From: Fructobacillus papyrifericola
Lineage (GTDB): Bacteria; Bacillota; Bacilli; Lactobacillales; Lactobacillaceae
Length of the DNA stretch: 64,000 bases
NCBI RefSeq assembly: GCF_018437235.1
Contig: NZ_JAAMFJ010000002.1
Span: 62,001-126,000 of the forward strand
Direction of reading: 5' to 3'
Shown here: positions 27,697 through 36,382 of the stretch, piece after piece
How positions within the stretch are numbered: the stretch's first letter is position 1
Layout of the letters: every line of letters begins with the position of its first letter
Position numbers and translations under genes: made by a program
The notes under the pieces: generated by a model
The model's input: the letters and a program-made list of their open reading frames with translations, nothing else
Told to the model about the DNA's origin: nothing
Database searches by the model: none

Positions 27697-28305
27697 TTAC
27701 TGTAGTACACCATGAACGGCCGAAAGGATACCGAACAAAAAACCACCAATTGGAAAGACAATCCACCAATAACGAGCGGCAAAGTCCCAACCGTTTTGAA
27801 CGGGCCGACGATCAATGACACGCTTGTAGCCAATTGACTTCGGATACTTTTTATCGAGATGTCGCGCCCAGAAAACCTTTAGAAAATAAATCGAAGCAGC
27901 CATAACCAAGAAAAGCATGCCCGTCCATAAGATACCGGGCAACGATTGCTTGCTGTCGGGTAGTTGCCCAATCGGGTAGCCAAGTAATGATAGCAGCAAA
28001 AAGTCCACCGCCATTACCAAAAACAGCATCGCATTCTTCTCGGCTCGCCGCTGCCGAACCTGTTCTTCCTGCTCTTGTGAATATTCCATAACCTCAATCT
28101 CCCTTTGTTCTTCCTCAATATGGTCGAACAAATCACTCAGTGGAAGAGAAAAGGCCTTGGCCACTGAACTGAGCGTTGTTAAGGAAACATCCTGGCCAGC
28201 CTCCATTCGCTGAATGGTCCGCACGGTCAAATAAGCTTTCTCGGCTAGCTCTTCTTGCGTCCAGCCCTTTTCTTTTCGTAGTTGAGCAACTCTTGTTTTA
28301 TCCAT
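27697..28305 (-). CDS. XRE-family regulator with C-terminal membrane domain
   Basis: The 202-aa protein combines an N-terminal helix-turn-helix (1-65, KGWTQEELAEKAYLTVRTIQRME) with a charged linker (67-90) and a C-terminal region of three or four hydrophobic helices. This is the layout of membrane-bound HTH regulators common in Lactobacillales. Its target is unknown; the anchored extracellular protein just downstream and the DUF805 gene upstream are candidates. Confidence 0.78.
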   Translation of the reverse strand: MDKTRVAQLRKEKGWTQEELAEKAYLTVRTIQRMEAGQDVSLTTLSSVAKAFSLPLSDLFDHIEEEQREIEVMEYSQEQEEQVRQRRAEKNAMLFLVMAVDFLLLSLLGYPIGQLPDSKQSLPGILWTGMLFLVMAASIYFLKVFWARHLDKKYPKSIGYKRVIDRRPVQNGWDFAARYWWIVFPIGGFLFGILSAVHGVLQ

Positions 28306-28452
28306 GCTTTAAACCTACCCTTTTCAAGCAAAACAAGCCACGACAGCCGACCGACAATCACCCGACAGCCTCTTCTTTCATTATAAAACAAAGATTCTGT
28401 CCAAACGAATAACCGAAAGTTTCTTTTGTTTTCCAATTCCCTGTTCGCTCAG

Positions 28453-28498
28453 TTCACTAAAAAAGTCCTGCAGGAAAGTTCCTGCAGGACTTTTGCCT
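28453..28498 (-). terminator. 46-bp repeat unit B (terminator of the DUF805 gene)
   Basis: This is identical over 46 bp to 27641-27686, with the hairpin GTCCTGCAGGAA / TTCCTGCAGGAC. It overlaps the last bases of the DUF805 gene. Confidence 0.8.
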
Positions 28499-28976
28499 AT
28501 TCTTCAATTGATTGAGGGGGCTGCTTCGAAAACTTATCCGTCTTCATGGCAAAGAGCACAATGAGAACGATCGTCAGGATAATGTTCACAACAGAAGCCG
28601 GATCAGAAATGGCGCTGACAGACGATTCGGCCATGAAGTTAGTAATGACTTCCAAGACAACCAGGCTGTACCACCAGGGTGACAGGCCCGTGTCAACCAA
28701 GCGGCGGTATGCCAAGGAAAGGGTTGGCAAAATGGTGGCCAAGAGGTAAATCAAAAGCGCCAAAACCGAAAGGCCCATGACAATGAAGACACCGGCCGAT
28801 ACTTTCTTCACATCTTGACTGCTAAAGAAGGCAACCAAGAAGGGACCGAAGCCAACCACCATCAAGATAACGTAGACCAGTGCGTTGACGAGCGTTGCCC
28901 ACCAAAAGTCCGAACGCGAGGAACGGCCCTTAAAGTTGACGTAGTTTTTCCAAAATTTTCCGTAAGCTGTAAACAT
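28497..28976 (-). CDS. DUF805 membrane protein
   Basis: The 159-aa protein has four hydrophobic segments and the DUF805 N-terminal pattern (W-K-N-Y-x-N-F-x-G-R-S-x-R-x-x-F-W, about 9-26). DUF805 proteins are small inner-membrane proteins of unknown function, often near phage- or stress-related genes. It is monocistronic with its own terminator. Confidence 0.85.
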   Translation of the reverse strand: MFTAYGKFWKNYVNFKGRSSRSDFWWATLVNALVYVILMVVGFGPFLVAFFSSQDVKKVSAGVFIVMGLSVLALLIYLLATILPTLSLAYRRLVDTGLSPWWYSLVVLEVITNFMAESSVSAISDPASVVNIILTIVLIVLFAMKTDKFSKQPPQSIEE

Positions 28977-29048
28977 TGATTCTCCCTATAAAGTTCTATT
29001 CGATAGCAATAGTTTAGCATGGGAAACGGTTGGCTGACTAGTCAGGCA

Positions 29049-29080
29049 GCAAAAAAGGACCGGACAATTTGTCCGGCCCA
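29049..29080 (-). terminator. Terminator of the 29096-29533 gene
   Basis: The minus-strand GGGCCGGACAAATTGTCCGGTCC hairpin is followed by TTTTTT. Confidence 0.8.
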
Positions 29081-29095
29081 ATCCACTGTTTAGGT

Positions 29096-29533
29096 TTAGG
29101 CACCAAAAATCTTTGACACCTGTGCTTGAATTTTCGTCAAATACGTTTCCTGGTCCTTTTCGGACTGTGCAAAGGCGGCTTCGTCGATTGACTGGTCCTT
29201 TTCGTTCAAGGCATCCGCCATCATCTTAGTTGCTTCGGCGTAATCGGCGTATGCCTTGGCCAAAGTCTTGTGCACACCCATGAAGCGAACCGGCACTTGA
29301 ACGGCTGCCAAAGTCTTGGCGTTTGCTTGGTAGGCAGAAACGGCATCGTCGAATTCGGCCTTGATTTCACCGAATTCAGCCTTGGCCATGTCTTTTACTT
29401 TGCCGGCTTCCTTTGCTTCGTCCAACTTAACGAAGAAGGGCGATACGTGATCAGCCGTTTCCTGCGTGTTAGTCAACACGTCTTGCAAAGTCGTCACGTA
29501 GTACTGCATTTGTTTTGGGTTAAATTTTGCCAA
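29096..29533 (-). CDS. All-helical small protein, unknown
   Basis: The 145-aa protein is rich in Ala, Lys and Glu and predicted mostly helical. It has no signal peptide or cysteine. The start is TTG (29533), 8 nt after AGGA, and it begins 4 bp after the P-type ATPase stop, so the two are co-transcribed under the Mn riboswitch. It could help metal homeostasis, but no metal-binding motif stands out. No family recognised. Confidence 0.65.
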   Translation of the reverse strand: MAKFNPKQMQYYVTTLQDVLTNTQETADHVSPFFVKLDEAKEAGKVKDMAKAEFGEIKAEFDDAVSAYQANAKTLAAVQVPVRFMGVHKTLAKAYADYAEATKMMADALNEKDQSIDEAAFAQSEKDQETYLTKIQAQVSKIFGA

Positions 29534-29537
29534 TGTC

Positions 29538-32216
29538 TTATCCTCGATTAAAAAATGTTCGTTGCACCCATTTTACCAGCTCGACGATAACAATGATAGC
29601 AAGAGAAGCGGCAATCACGATCAACCATTGGTAAGGATCCAAGTTCGTCACGTGGAAGATTGGATTCAGTGGCTTGATCACCACAACGGCCATCATGGCC
29701 AACAAGGAGAAGAGCAGGGCCCCGTTGAAGAAGTGGTTTTTAAAGGCCGACCCGTTCAACTGGGACTGGTAAACCGACTTGACGTTGATGGCGTTAAACA
29801 TTTGCATCAACCCCAGGGTCATGAAGGCCATCGTCAAGGCATCCCCGTGAACCAGAGCCGTTCCCGAATGGTCCGGGAAGGCCAGGGCAAAGGCGTAAAC
29901 CGACAAAACTAACGCAGCCTGCAGCATTCCCTGCCAAACAATGGCCGGACCGACACCACCGGAAAGGAAGTTGGCCGTCTTTCCGCGGGGGCTTTGCTGC
30001 ATGATGTTTTTCTGGGCCGGTTCAAGACCTAAGGCAATGGCTGGCATGGTATCGGTCACCAAGTTAATCCACAAGATCATAACCGGCGCCAACACTTCCC
30101 AACCGAGCAAGGTCATCGTGAAGATGGCAATCACTTCGGCCAGGTTAGAGGCCAGCAAGTATTGCAAGGCCTTTTGAATGTTGGCAAAGACCTTTCTTCC
30201 TTCCTTGACGGCCGTCACAATCGTCGAGAAGTTATCATCGGCCAGCACCATGTCGGCGGCCTCCTTTGATACTTCCGTTCCGGTGATTCCCATGGCAACC
30301 CCGATGTCGGCCGCCTTTAAGGCTGGCGCATCGTTGACACCGTCACCGGTCATGGCCACGACCTTGCCCTTTTGCTGCCAGGCCTGGACAATTCGGACCT
30401 TGTGGGCTGGAGCGACACGGGCGTAGACTTTGACGTCTTCGACCCGCTGTTCGAACTGTTCGTCGGACAGTTCATCCAAGCCAGCGCCGGTCAAAACCGT
30501 CTTTGCACGGTCATCTTCTTCATCTAAGATACCCAAGCGACCGGCAATCGCTGCTGCCGTTTGTGGGTGGTCACCGGTAATCATCATTGGCCGAATCCCG
30601 GCCGCCTTGGCCTGGGCTACCGAATCCTTGACTTCCGGACGTTCCGGATCGATCATGGCAACAAAACCAATCAAAGTCAGACCCGTTTCCATTTCTTCGG
30701 ACTTGGCTTCTTCGGGTAAAGTCTCCAGCGACTTTTCCGCAAAGGCCAGAACTCGGAGGGCCTGGTCAGCCAAGCGTCCGTTCAACTCCTGGAAATGAGC
30801 CAAATCGTCATTGGTAAAGGGCCGAACCTGGCCATCTTCTAAGACCTGGGTCACACGAGCCAAAACGGCATCCGGCGCACCCTTGACCGTCACCTGGTAG
30901 GCATCTTCGGCTCCATAGATCGTCGTCATCAGCTTCCGTTCGGAATCAAAGGGAATCTCTTGCAAGCGTTCTTGCCCACGCAGTTCTGCCAAGCGGTCCG
31001 GCCGGTACTTTTCGTTAAAGTCGATCAGGGCCGTCTCGGTTGGATCGCCGACCAAGCCTTCGGCCGTCAGCTGGCTGTCGTTGTTTAAGGTCATGATGTC
31101 GCCAAGGATGCCGGCAGCCTTTGATAACTCTTCCTTATCAAAGGGGTTTTCCGCATCTAAGTCGACAATCTGGCCGTTCAAGACGACTTTTTCAACCGTC
31201 ATTTTGTTTTGCGTCAACGTTCCCGTCTTATCGGAACCGATGATGTCAGTCGAACCAAGGGTTTCAACGGCTGGTAGCTTGCGCACCAGAGCCGCCTTCT
31301 TGGCCATCCGGGCCGTACCCAAGGCCAGGGTGATTGTCACGATGGCCGGCAATCCTTCTGGGATGGCCGCCACGGCCAAGGAGATGGCCGTCAAAATTAA
31401 GTCAATGATTGGCATGTTTTGCGTGAAGTAGCCAATCACAAAGGTCAAGGCCGCAATGGCCAAAATAAGGTAGGTTAAGACCTTTGACAGAGACTTCAAG
31501 TTTTCCTGCAGTGGTGTCTTGGTTTCGTCTTGACCCTGCAAAGCACCGGCGATTTGACCGACTTCGGTGGCCATTCCGGTGGCCACTACGATACCAAGAG
31601 CGCGTCCATAGACAACGTGGGCGTTCATGAAGGCCAGGTTATCCTGGTCACCCAAGGGCAGTTTGTCGGCCGTCAACGTCTTGTCCGTCTTTTCAACCGG
31701 AACGGATTCCCCTGTCAAAGCCGCTTCCTCAACCCTTAGGTTGGCCACGTCGACCAAGCGCAGGTCAGCCGGCACGACATCCCCGGCTTCCAAAGAAACC
31801 AAGTCACCCTTGACCAATTCGGTGGCTGGCACCTGTTCAGGCTTCCCGTCGCGAATGACGGTCGCCTTTGGCGTGGCCATTTTCTTTAAGGCGTCGATGG
31901 CGTTTTCCGACTTGGACTCCTGAAAAACACCAAAGATGGCGTTAATGACCACGATGGCTAGGATAAAGAGGGCGTCGGTCTGCTCTCCTGTTAGAGCGGC
32001 AATCAAGGCGGCGGCTAACAAAATCCCAATCATCAGGTCCTTAAACTGGTCGATGAATTTGGACAGCAAGGACTGCTTCTTTTTTGCAGTCAGGGCGTTT
32101 GGCCCATCGGCTTCAAGGCGGTCGGCCGCCTGCTGCTTGCTCAACCCCGTCTTCAGATTGCTCTGAAGTTCTTCAACTAATTCTTGTTGATCCACTTGGT
32201 AAAACGGCTTTTTCAA
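29538..32216 (-). CDS. P2-type cation-transporting ATPase, probable Mn2+ exporter
   Basis: The 892-aa P-type ATPase has TGES (168-171), PEGLP in M4 (286-290), the phosphorylated Asp in DKTGT (D329), MTGDGVNDAPALK and C-terminal helices M5-M10. The sequence class is that of Ca2+/Mn2+ pumps (PMR1/PacL/YoaB type). A yybP-ykoY Mn2+ riboswitch lies directly upstream. In Streptococcus and Lactococcus, ATPases under this riboswitch protect against manganese excess, so Mn2+ export is more likely than Ca2+ export. Confidence 0.88.
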   Translation of the reverse strand: MKKPFYQVDQQELVEELQSNLKTGLSKQQAADRLEADGPNALTAKKKQSLLSKFIDQFKDLMIGILLAAALIAALTGEQTDALFILAIVVINAIFGVFQESKSENAIDALKKMATPKATVIRDGKPEQVPATELVKGDLVSLEAGDVVPADLRLVDVANLRVEEAALTGESVPVEKTDKTLTADKLPLGDQDNLAFMNAHVVYGRALGIVVATGMATEVGQIAGALQGQDETKTPLQENLKSLSKVLTYLILAIAALTFVIGYFTQNMPIIDLILTAISLAVAAIPEGLPAIVTITLALGTARMAKKAALVRKLPAVETLGSTDIIGSDKTGTLTQNKMTVEKVVLNGQIVDLDAENPFDKEELSKAAGILGDIMTLNNDSQLTAEGLVGDPTETALIDFNEKYRPDRLAELRGQERLQEIPFDSERKLMTTIYGAEDAYQVTVKGAPDAVLARVTQVLEDGQVRPFTNDDLAHFQELNGRLADQALRVLAFAEKSLETLPEEAKSEEMETGLTLIGFVAMIDPERPEVKDSVAQAKAAGIRPMMITGDHPQTAAAIAGRLGILDEEDDRAKTVLTGAGLDELSDEQFEQRVEDVKVYARVAPAHKVRIVQAWQQKGKVVAMTGDGVNDAPALKAADIGVAMGITGTEVSKEAADMVLADDNFSTIVTAVKEGRKVFANIQKALQYLLASNLAEVIAIFTMTLLGWEVLAPVMILWINLVTDTMPAIALGLEPAQKNIMQQSPRGKTANFLSGGVGPAIVWQGMLQAALVLSVYAFALAFPDHSGTALVHGDALTMAFMTLGLMQMFNAINVKSVYQSQLNGSAFKNHFFNGALLFSLLAMMAVVVIKPLNPIFHVTNLDPYQWLIVIAASLAIIVIVELVKWVQRTFFNRG

Positions 32217-32245
32217 CTTTTTCTCCTTTGATTTTCTTCCTGATA

Positions 32246-32405
32246 AAGAAAAAGAGACCTATGGAAGTAGGAAAAATCCTACTCTCATAAGTCTCGCTGT
32301 TTAATGCTGAGCCGGCGCCTTGGCGCGATAAAAGGTGTGACCACCTCGGTTTGACGGTACTCAGCAACGACTAGGTCGCCAGTTACTCCCTCAGGAATGA
32401 GTTGT
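32246..32405 (-). promoter_or_regulatory. yybP-ykoY manganese riboswitch with terminator
   Basis: On the minus strand the conserved pieces appear: GGGAGTAACTGGCGACC, CCGTCAAACCGAGGTGGTCAC, GGCTCAGCATT and GCGAGACTT. They form the two coaxial helices of the yybP-ykoY fold. The distal part is a long terminator, GAGACTTATGAGAGTAGG / CCTACTTCCATAGGTCTC plus T-run (32295-32246). Mn2+ binding is known to prevent termination in this family, so the ATPase is induced by manganese. Confidence 0.88.
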
Positions 32406-32412
32406 TACTATT

Positions 32413-32440
32413 ATTATATCAGCTGCTTTCAAAAAGGCAA
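32413..32440 (-). promoter_or_regulatory. Promoter of the Mn-riboswitch ATPase operon
   Basis: TTGCCT (32440-32435), 16-bp spacer and TATAAT (32418-32413), just upstream of the riboswitch. Confidence 0.6.
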
Positions 32441-32544
32441 CGCCCCACTTCTAATTATTCAAAAAAATCATATTATTTAAAAGTCGGTTGACCACCCCGT
32501 CAGCTTATTGTACTATTAAGAAGTACACACAAGGAGGAAGCATC

Positions 32545-33198
32545 ATGAATGTTTTTGTTATTGGCGCCACCGGAATGGCAGGTTCGGCCGTTGTAAAGGA
32601 AGCTCGTAAACAGGGACTTGAGGTCATTGCCAACGGGCGCAACCTCGATAAATTAATGGCACTAAAGGGCGCTGATCAAGGCATTATCCTGCTTCAAAAG
32701 GACGCCTTTCAATTGACCGAAAAGGACTTTAAACAGGTTGACAGCATCATCGATGCCTTTGCCATCGCACCCGACCAAGCCTACCGGCAGGTTGACTTGG
32801 CCGCCAAGCTAGTCGCCCTCCTGCGCAATCAAGAGACCCGGATTGGCTTTATCCTCGGTGCCGGCAGCCTCTATGCTGACGATTCAAAGACCAGCCTGGT
32901 CTACGATGCCATCAAGGCCGATGACAGCAGCAAGCCCTGGCGGGCCACACCGGAAAACCAGCTCTACGAACTGGACTTCTTAAAGAACGTTCAAAACGTG
33001 AACTGGTTTGGCGTCTCCCCTGCCATCAGCTTCCTCCCTGGTGAAAAGTCTGATAAGATTCTCTACGGAACAGACGTCGTGCTCACAAACGAAGCCGGCA
33101 AGTCCGAAACAACGGCCGGCACAATGGCCGTTGCCGTAGTGGACGAACTTCTGAAGCCAGCACACCAACAAAGCCGTTTCACGGTTGCCAATGGCTGA
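32545..33198 (+). CDS. NAD(P)-binding Rossmann-fold protein (YwnB/NmrA-like SDR)
   Basis: The 217-aa atypical short-chain dehydrogenase has the nucleotide loop GATGMAG at 7-13. The AAGGAGG ribosome site fixes the ATG at 32545, not the more upstream start of the open frame. Family members are NAD(P)H-dependent reductases or redox sensors with varied substrates. It is monocistronic, ended by a hairpin at 33219. Confidence 0.8.
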   Translation: MNVFVIGATGMAGSAVVKEARKQGLEVIANGRNLDKLMALKGADQGIILLQKDAFQLTEKDFKQVDSIIDAFAIAPDQAYRQVDLAAKLVALLRNQETRIGFILGAGSLYADDSKTSLVYDAIKADDSSKPWRATPENQLYELDFLKNVQNVNWFGVSPAISFLPGEKSDKILYGTDVVLTNEAGKSETTAGTMAVAVVDELLKPAHQQSRFTVANG

Positions 33199-33218
33199 CT
33201 TCTTTGAAAAGATTAATT

Positions 33219-33252
33219 AAAAAGTTCCGAGATTTTTACTCGGGACTTTTTT
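33219..33252. terminator. Bidirectional terminator
   Basis: The AAAAAGTTCCGAG...CTCGGGACTTTTTT hairpin lies between the convergent SDR gene and the 33257-33667 gene. Confidence 0.8.
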
Positions 33253-33256
33253 CATT

Positions 33257-33667
33257 TCAACGTTCGACCGTGTAATCTTTAGCCGGCATGTAACCGAGAA
33301 CGGAATATTTTCCACCATCTAGGGTCCCGAACTCTTCATGGATGTGCACTTGCTGGCCATCAATCCGATAGGTGATTTTATCGTAGCCCTTGGCTCCAGC
33401 ACCACCACCGACCAATGTTGTATCGGCCGATTGGCTCAAAATTTTCTGGCTATCACTCGGCCATTCGCCCCCGACTTTTTCAATTAAGGATTCGGCTTCC
33501 GACAAAGTGAGGACATTACTCTTCGATTGACTACTTTTTACAGTAGTTGTCCCCTGCTTTTCTTGCCGACTACCGCCATCTTGTTGCTGAACAAGGACAG
33601 CAGCGGTCCCGATGCCGACAACAATCACCAAGGCAAGAACCCAGCGAACATAAATCTTTTTCATCAT
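33257..33667 (-). CDS. Membrane-anchored small extracellular protein, unknown
   Basis: The 136-aa protein has an N-terminal hydrophobic anchor (about 8-27), a polar Gln/Ser/Lys linker (28-50) and a C-terminal domain. That domain resembles short YusW- or DUF-type extracellular domains (LTLSEAESLIEKVGG, YKITYRIDGQQVHIHEEFG). No lipobox Cys is seen. Function unknown. Confidence 0.65.
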   Translation of the reverse strand: MMKKIYVRWVLALVIVVGIGTAAVLVQQQDGGSRQEKQGTTTVKSSQSKSNVLTLSEAESLIEKVGGEWPSDSQKILSQSADTTLVGGGAGAKGYDKITYRIDGQQVHIHEEFGTLDGGKYSVLGYMPAKDYTVER

Positions 33668-33744
33668 TTTGTATACTTCCCTTTTCTTCCAAACCCTATT
33701 TTACCCCATCCCCAGCCTTTTTTAATCTTAATTTCATTTTTCTG

Positions 33745-33773
33745 TTGACATAAATGAAATGGGACTGTATGAT
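33745..33773 (+). promoter_or_regulatory. Promoter of the Met T-box operon
   Basis: TTGACA (33745-33750), 17-bp spacer and TATGAT (33768-33773), a near-consensus sigma-A promoter. Confidence 0.75.
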
Positions 33774-33779
33774 TATCAA

Positions 33780-34091
33780 CAAGATATCAAATACATAAAC
33801 AAGTTGATCAGGAAAGTACCTGCTAAGCAAAGCGTAGAGAGCAACCGGTTGGTGAAAGGTTGCGTGCGTGCGGCGGCGAAAATGACCTGTGATTGGCAAC
33901 TGTCACTCGGTTTACCGATAGCAGTTGACGGATTGGCCTACGTTACCCAGGCACACCATTCGGCTAGGATCATTCTCCGGGGCCCGATGGTTAGTGAGTC
34001 GTATTGGGGTAACCCAATACAATAACCTCAGAATGGTAACGCGAAAGTCGCTTCTGTTTTTTCCACGTGGGAAACAGGGGCGACTTTTTTT
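33780..34091 (+). promoter_or_regulatory. Met-specific T-box riboswitch
   Basis: The leader has T-box stem I features (AAGTTGATCAGGAAAG, GAGAGCAACCGGTTGGTGAAAGG). An ATG triplet at 33882-33884 sits in a GAAAATGACC context that fits a Met specifier, and the antiterminator T-box AGAATGGTAACGCG is at 34030-34043. It ends in a long terminator stem (34044-34091) with seven T. The downstream genes encode a methionine transporter, which supports a Met specificity. Confidence 0.88.
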
Positions 34092-34121
34092 GTTATCAAA
34101 AACATTTTAGGAGAGAAACAC

Positions 34122-34961
34122 ATGTCAAAGAAAAAGTGGATCATTTCAGGAATCGCCGTCGTCGCTGTCGCATCAGCCGCCTTCTTCAGCTTTGGGTCAC
34201 ACGGCTCATCGGAAGATAAGACCATCACGGTTGGCCGCATGGCTTCCACAAAAGACGATGACGCCATCTGGGATGCCGTTAAGAAGCAAGCCAAGGACGA
34301 ATACGGTATCAACGTGAAATACAAGATCTTCACGGACTACTCACAGCCAAACAAGGCCTTGACGAGTGGTGACATCGACGTCAACGCCTTCCAGCACTAC
34401 GCCTTCTTGGACGCTTACAACAAGAAGAACAACACGGACATCAAGGCCATTGGTAAGACGGTGATCTCACCAATCCACCTTTACTCAAACACTTACAAGT
34501 CCGTTTCTGACTTTAAGGACGGCGACACGATTGTCGTACCAAACGACCCATCAAACGAAAGTCGTGCTTTGAAGGTTCTGAAGTACGCCGGTTTGATCGA
34601 CTTGAAGGATGGCCAAGACCTGGTAACGGTAAAGGACATCACGAAGAACCCTAAGAACTTGACGATTAAGGAATTGTCAGCCGACCAAACGGCCCGCGCC
34701 ATCAACGACGTTCAGGGTGCCGTGGTTAACGGAACTTACGCCTCAACGGCACACTTGACGGACAAGCAGTCAATCTTCACGGAACCATTTAACAAGGATT
34801 CTGAAAAGTGGGTCAACATCATTGCGGCCAACAAGAAGGACGCCAACAAGAAGCTTTACAAGGAATTTGTGAAGGCTTACCAGTCTGACGCTGTGAAGAA
34901 GGCCATCAAGAAGTCAAACGGTGACCGTTCAATCCCAGCCTGGGACCGTTCATTTAGCTAA
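34122..34961 (+). CDS. metQ: Methionine ABC transporter substrate-binding protein (copy 1)
   Basis: The 279-aa NlpA/MetQ-family binding protein has the family segments [38 protein letters not shown], and PNDPSNESRAL in its substrate cleft. The N-terminus is one hydrophobic segment (about 6-25) with no lipobox Cys, so the protein is anchored by an uncleaved helix or released, unlike classic lipoprotein MetQ. Codon use is strongly biased, suggesting high expression. A 9-bp stem-loop follows at 34978-34996. Confidence 0.88.
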   Translation: MSKKKWIISGIAVVAVASAAFFSFGSHGSSEDKTITVGRMASTKDDDAIWDAVKKQAKDEYGINVKYKIFTDYSQPNKALTSGDIDVNAFQHYAFLDAYNKKNNTDIKAIGKTVISPIHLYSNTYKSVSDFKDGDTIVVPNDPSNESRALKVLKYAGLIDLKDGQDLVTVKDITKNPKNLTIKELSADQTARAINDVQGAVVNGTYASTAHLTDKQSIFTEPFNKDSEKWVNIIAANKKDANKKLYKEFVKAYQSDAVKKAIKKSNGDRSIPAWDRSFS

Positions 34962-34977
34962 AAGGAAATGAACAATC

Positions 34978-34996
34978 ACGTGGGAGGCTCCCACGT
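34978..34996 (+). repeat. Intercistronic stem-loop between metQ and the peptidase gene
   Basis: ACGTGGGAG and CTCCCACGT form a perfect inverted repeat with no T-run. It probably protects the metQ 3' end or sets its stoichiometry, not transcription stop. Confidence 0.55.
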
Positions 34997-35029
34997 ACAT
35001 ATTAGATAAGAAAGAAAGGACCCCAAAAC

Positions 35030-36361
35030 ATGACAAAAGCCCGAGAAACCTACCTTGATTTACTAAAAGAACTCGTCGCCATCCCCTCGGTATCCGCTAA
35101 GCGCGAATACTTACCAGAAGCAGCCAACCGCATTGCCAAGGCCTTAACCGACCTCGGTGGTCAGACAACGGTCGATGACAGCTACTTTGCCCCATTGGTG
35201 ATTAGCCACTTTAAGAGTCAAAAGCCGGATGCCAAGACCTTAATCATCTACAACCACTACGACGTGCAACCGGCCGAACCCTTCGACCTCTGGAATTCCG
35301 ATCCCTGGACTTTGACCGAAAAAGACGGCCACTTATACGGACGTGGTGTTGATGACGATAAGGGAAACCTGACGGCCCGCTTGACGGCCCTGGCCGAATA
35401 CTTAGACGAACACGACCAGCAATTGCCAGTCAACATCATCTTCGTTGTTGAAGGCTCCGAAGAAACCGCTTCTCAGCACTTAGACGATTACTTCAAGAAG
35501 CACCCGGAAATCAAGGGTGACCTGATCATCTGGGAGTCCGGTTCAAAGGACGGTGACGGCCGACCAATCATTGGCGGTGGAAACAAGGGAATCGTGACCT
35601 TTAATTTGAAGGCCAAGACCGGTGGCATCGATCTTCACTCTTCCTTGGCCGCCGTTGTCAATTCAGCCCCCTGGCGCCTTAGCCAAGCACTGGCGACCTT
35701 CTTTGACCAAGACGGCCGCATTCGAGTGCCCCACTTCTACGATCAGGTTAAAAAGCCCAACCAACGGGAAAAGGACTTGATTGCCGCACTGCCTGACAGT
35801 AGAGAAGACTTTATCAAGAAGAACCAAATTGAAGCGCCACTCTTGACCGACAAGCGCGGTGATGACTGGAAACAGGCCCTCTACTTCGAACCAACGCTGA
35901 ACATCGAAGGGATCACTTCCGGTTACCAGGGTGCAGGTGTTAAAACCGTCTTACCGGCTGAAGCCACTGCCAAAGTCGAGGCCCGCCTCGTCCCTGGCAT
36001 GGATCCAGACGACACCTTAAAGGCCATTGAAAAGCACCTGATTGCCCAGGGCTTTGACGACATCGAAGTCGAAAAGACCCTTGGTCAAGGCGGCTACCGT
36101 TCCGACATGACGAATCCGGAAATCGAACGGGTGATTCGCTTGAGCAAGGAAGCCTATGGAAAGGAACCGGTAGTCATTCCAACCTCTGCCGGAACCGGCC
36201 CAATGAACTACGCCTACGAGGCCACCAAGACACCGATTGTCGGCTTTGGAATTGGTTATCCCGGCACTTTGGACCACGCACCTAATGAAAATATTCGCTT
36301 AAAGGACTATGATGAGAACGTGGCCTTTGTAAAAGCCATTCTCGAAAGTTATCAAAAATAA
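35030..36361 (+). CDS. M20-family metallopeptidase (dipeptidase-like)
   Basis: The 443-aa enzyme has the two-zinc M20 ligands: NHYDVQP (H, about 83), GRGVDDDKGN (bridging Asp), EGSEE (catalytic Glu), a WESGSKD Asp, and a C-terminal LDHAPNE His. It probably hydrolyses dipeptides or N-acyl amino acids. It lies between two metQ genes in a Met T-box operon, so release of methionine from peptides or a Met derivative is plausible. The ATG follows GAAAGGA. Confidence 0.85.
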   Translation: MTKARETYLDLLKELVAIPSVSAKREYLPEAANRIAKALTDLGGQTTVDDSYFAPLVISHFKSQKPDAKTLIIYNHYDVQPAEPFDLWNSDPWTLTEKDGHLYGRGVDDDKGNLTARLTALAEYLDEHDQQLPVNIIFVVEGSEETASQHLDDYFKKHPEIKGDLIIWESGSKDGDGRPIIGGGNKGIVTFNLKAKTGGIDLHSSLAAVVNSAPWRLSQALATFFDQDGRIRVPHFYDQVKKPNQREKDLIAALPDSREDFIKKNQIEAPLLTDKRGDDWKQALYFEPTLNIEGITSGYQGAGVKTVLPAEATAKVEARLVPGMDPDDTLKAIEKHLIAQGFDDIEVEKTLGQGGYRSDMTNPEIERVIRLSKEAYGKEPVVIPTSAGTGPMNYAYEATKTPIVGFGIGYPGTLDHAPNENIRLKDYDENVAFVKAILESYQK

Positions 36362-36382
36362 GGAAACAATAACGAAAGTATC

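Noticed and set aside
33780-34091. SAM riboswitch for the Met operon
   Set aside because: The T-box motif, the specifier-like ATG and the antiterminator/terminator layout fit a T-box; no S-box, SMK or SAM-II signature is present.
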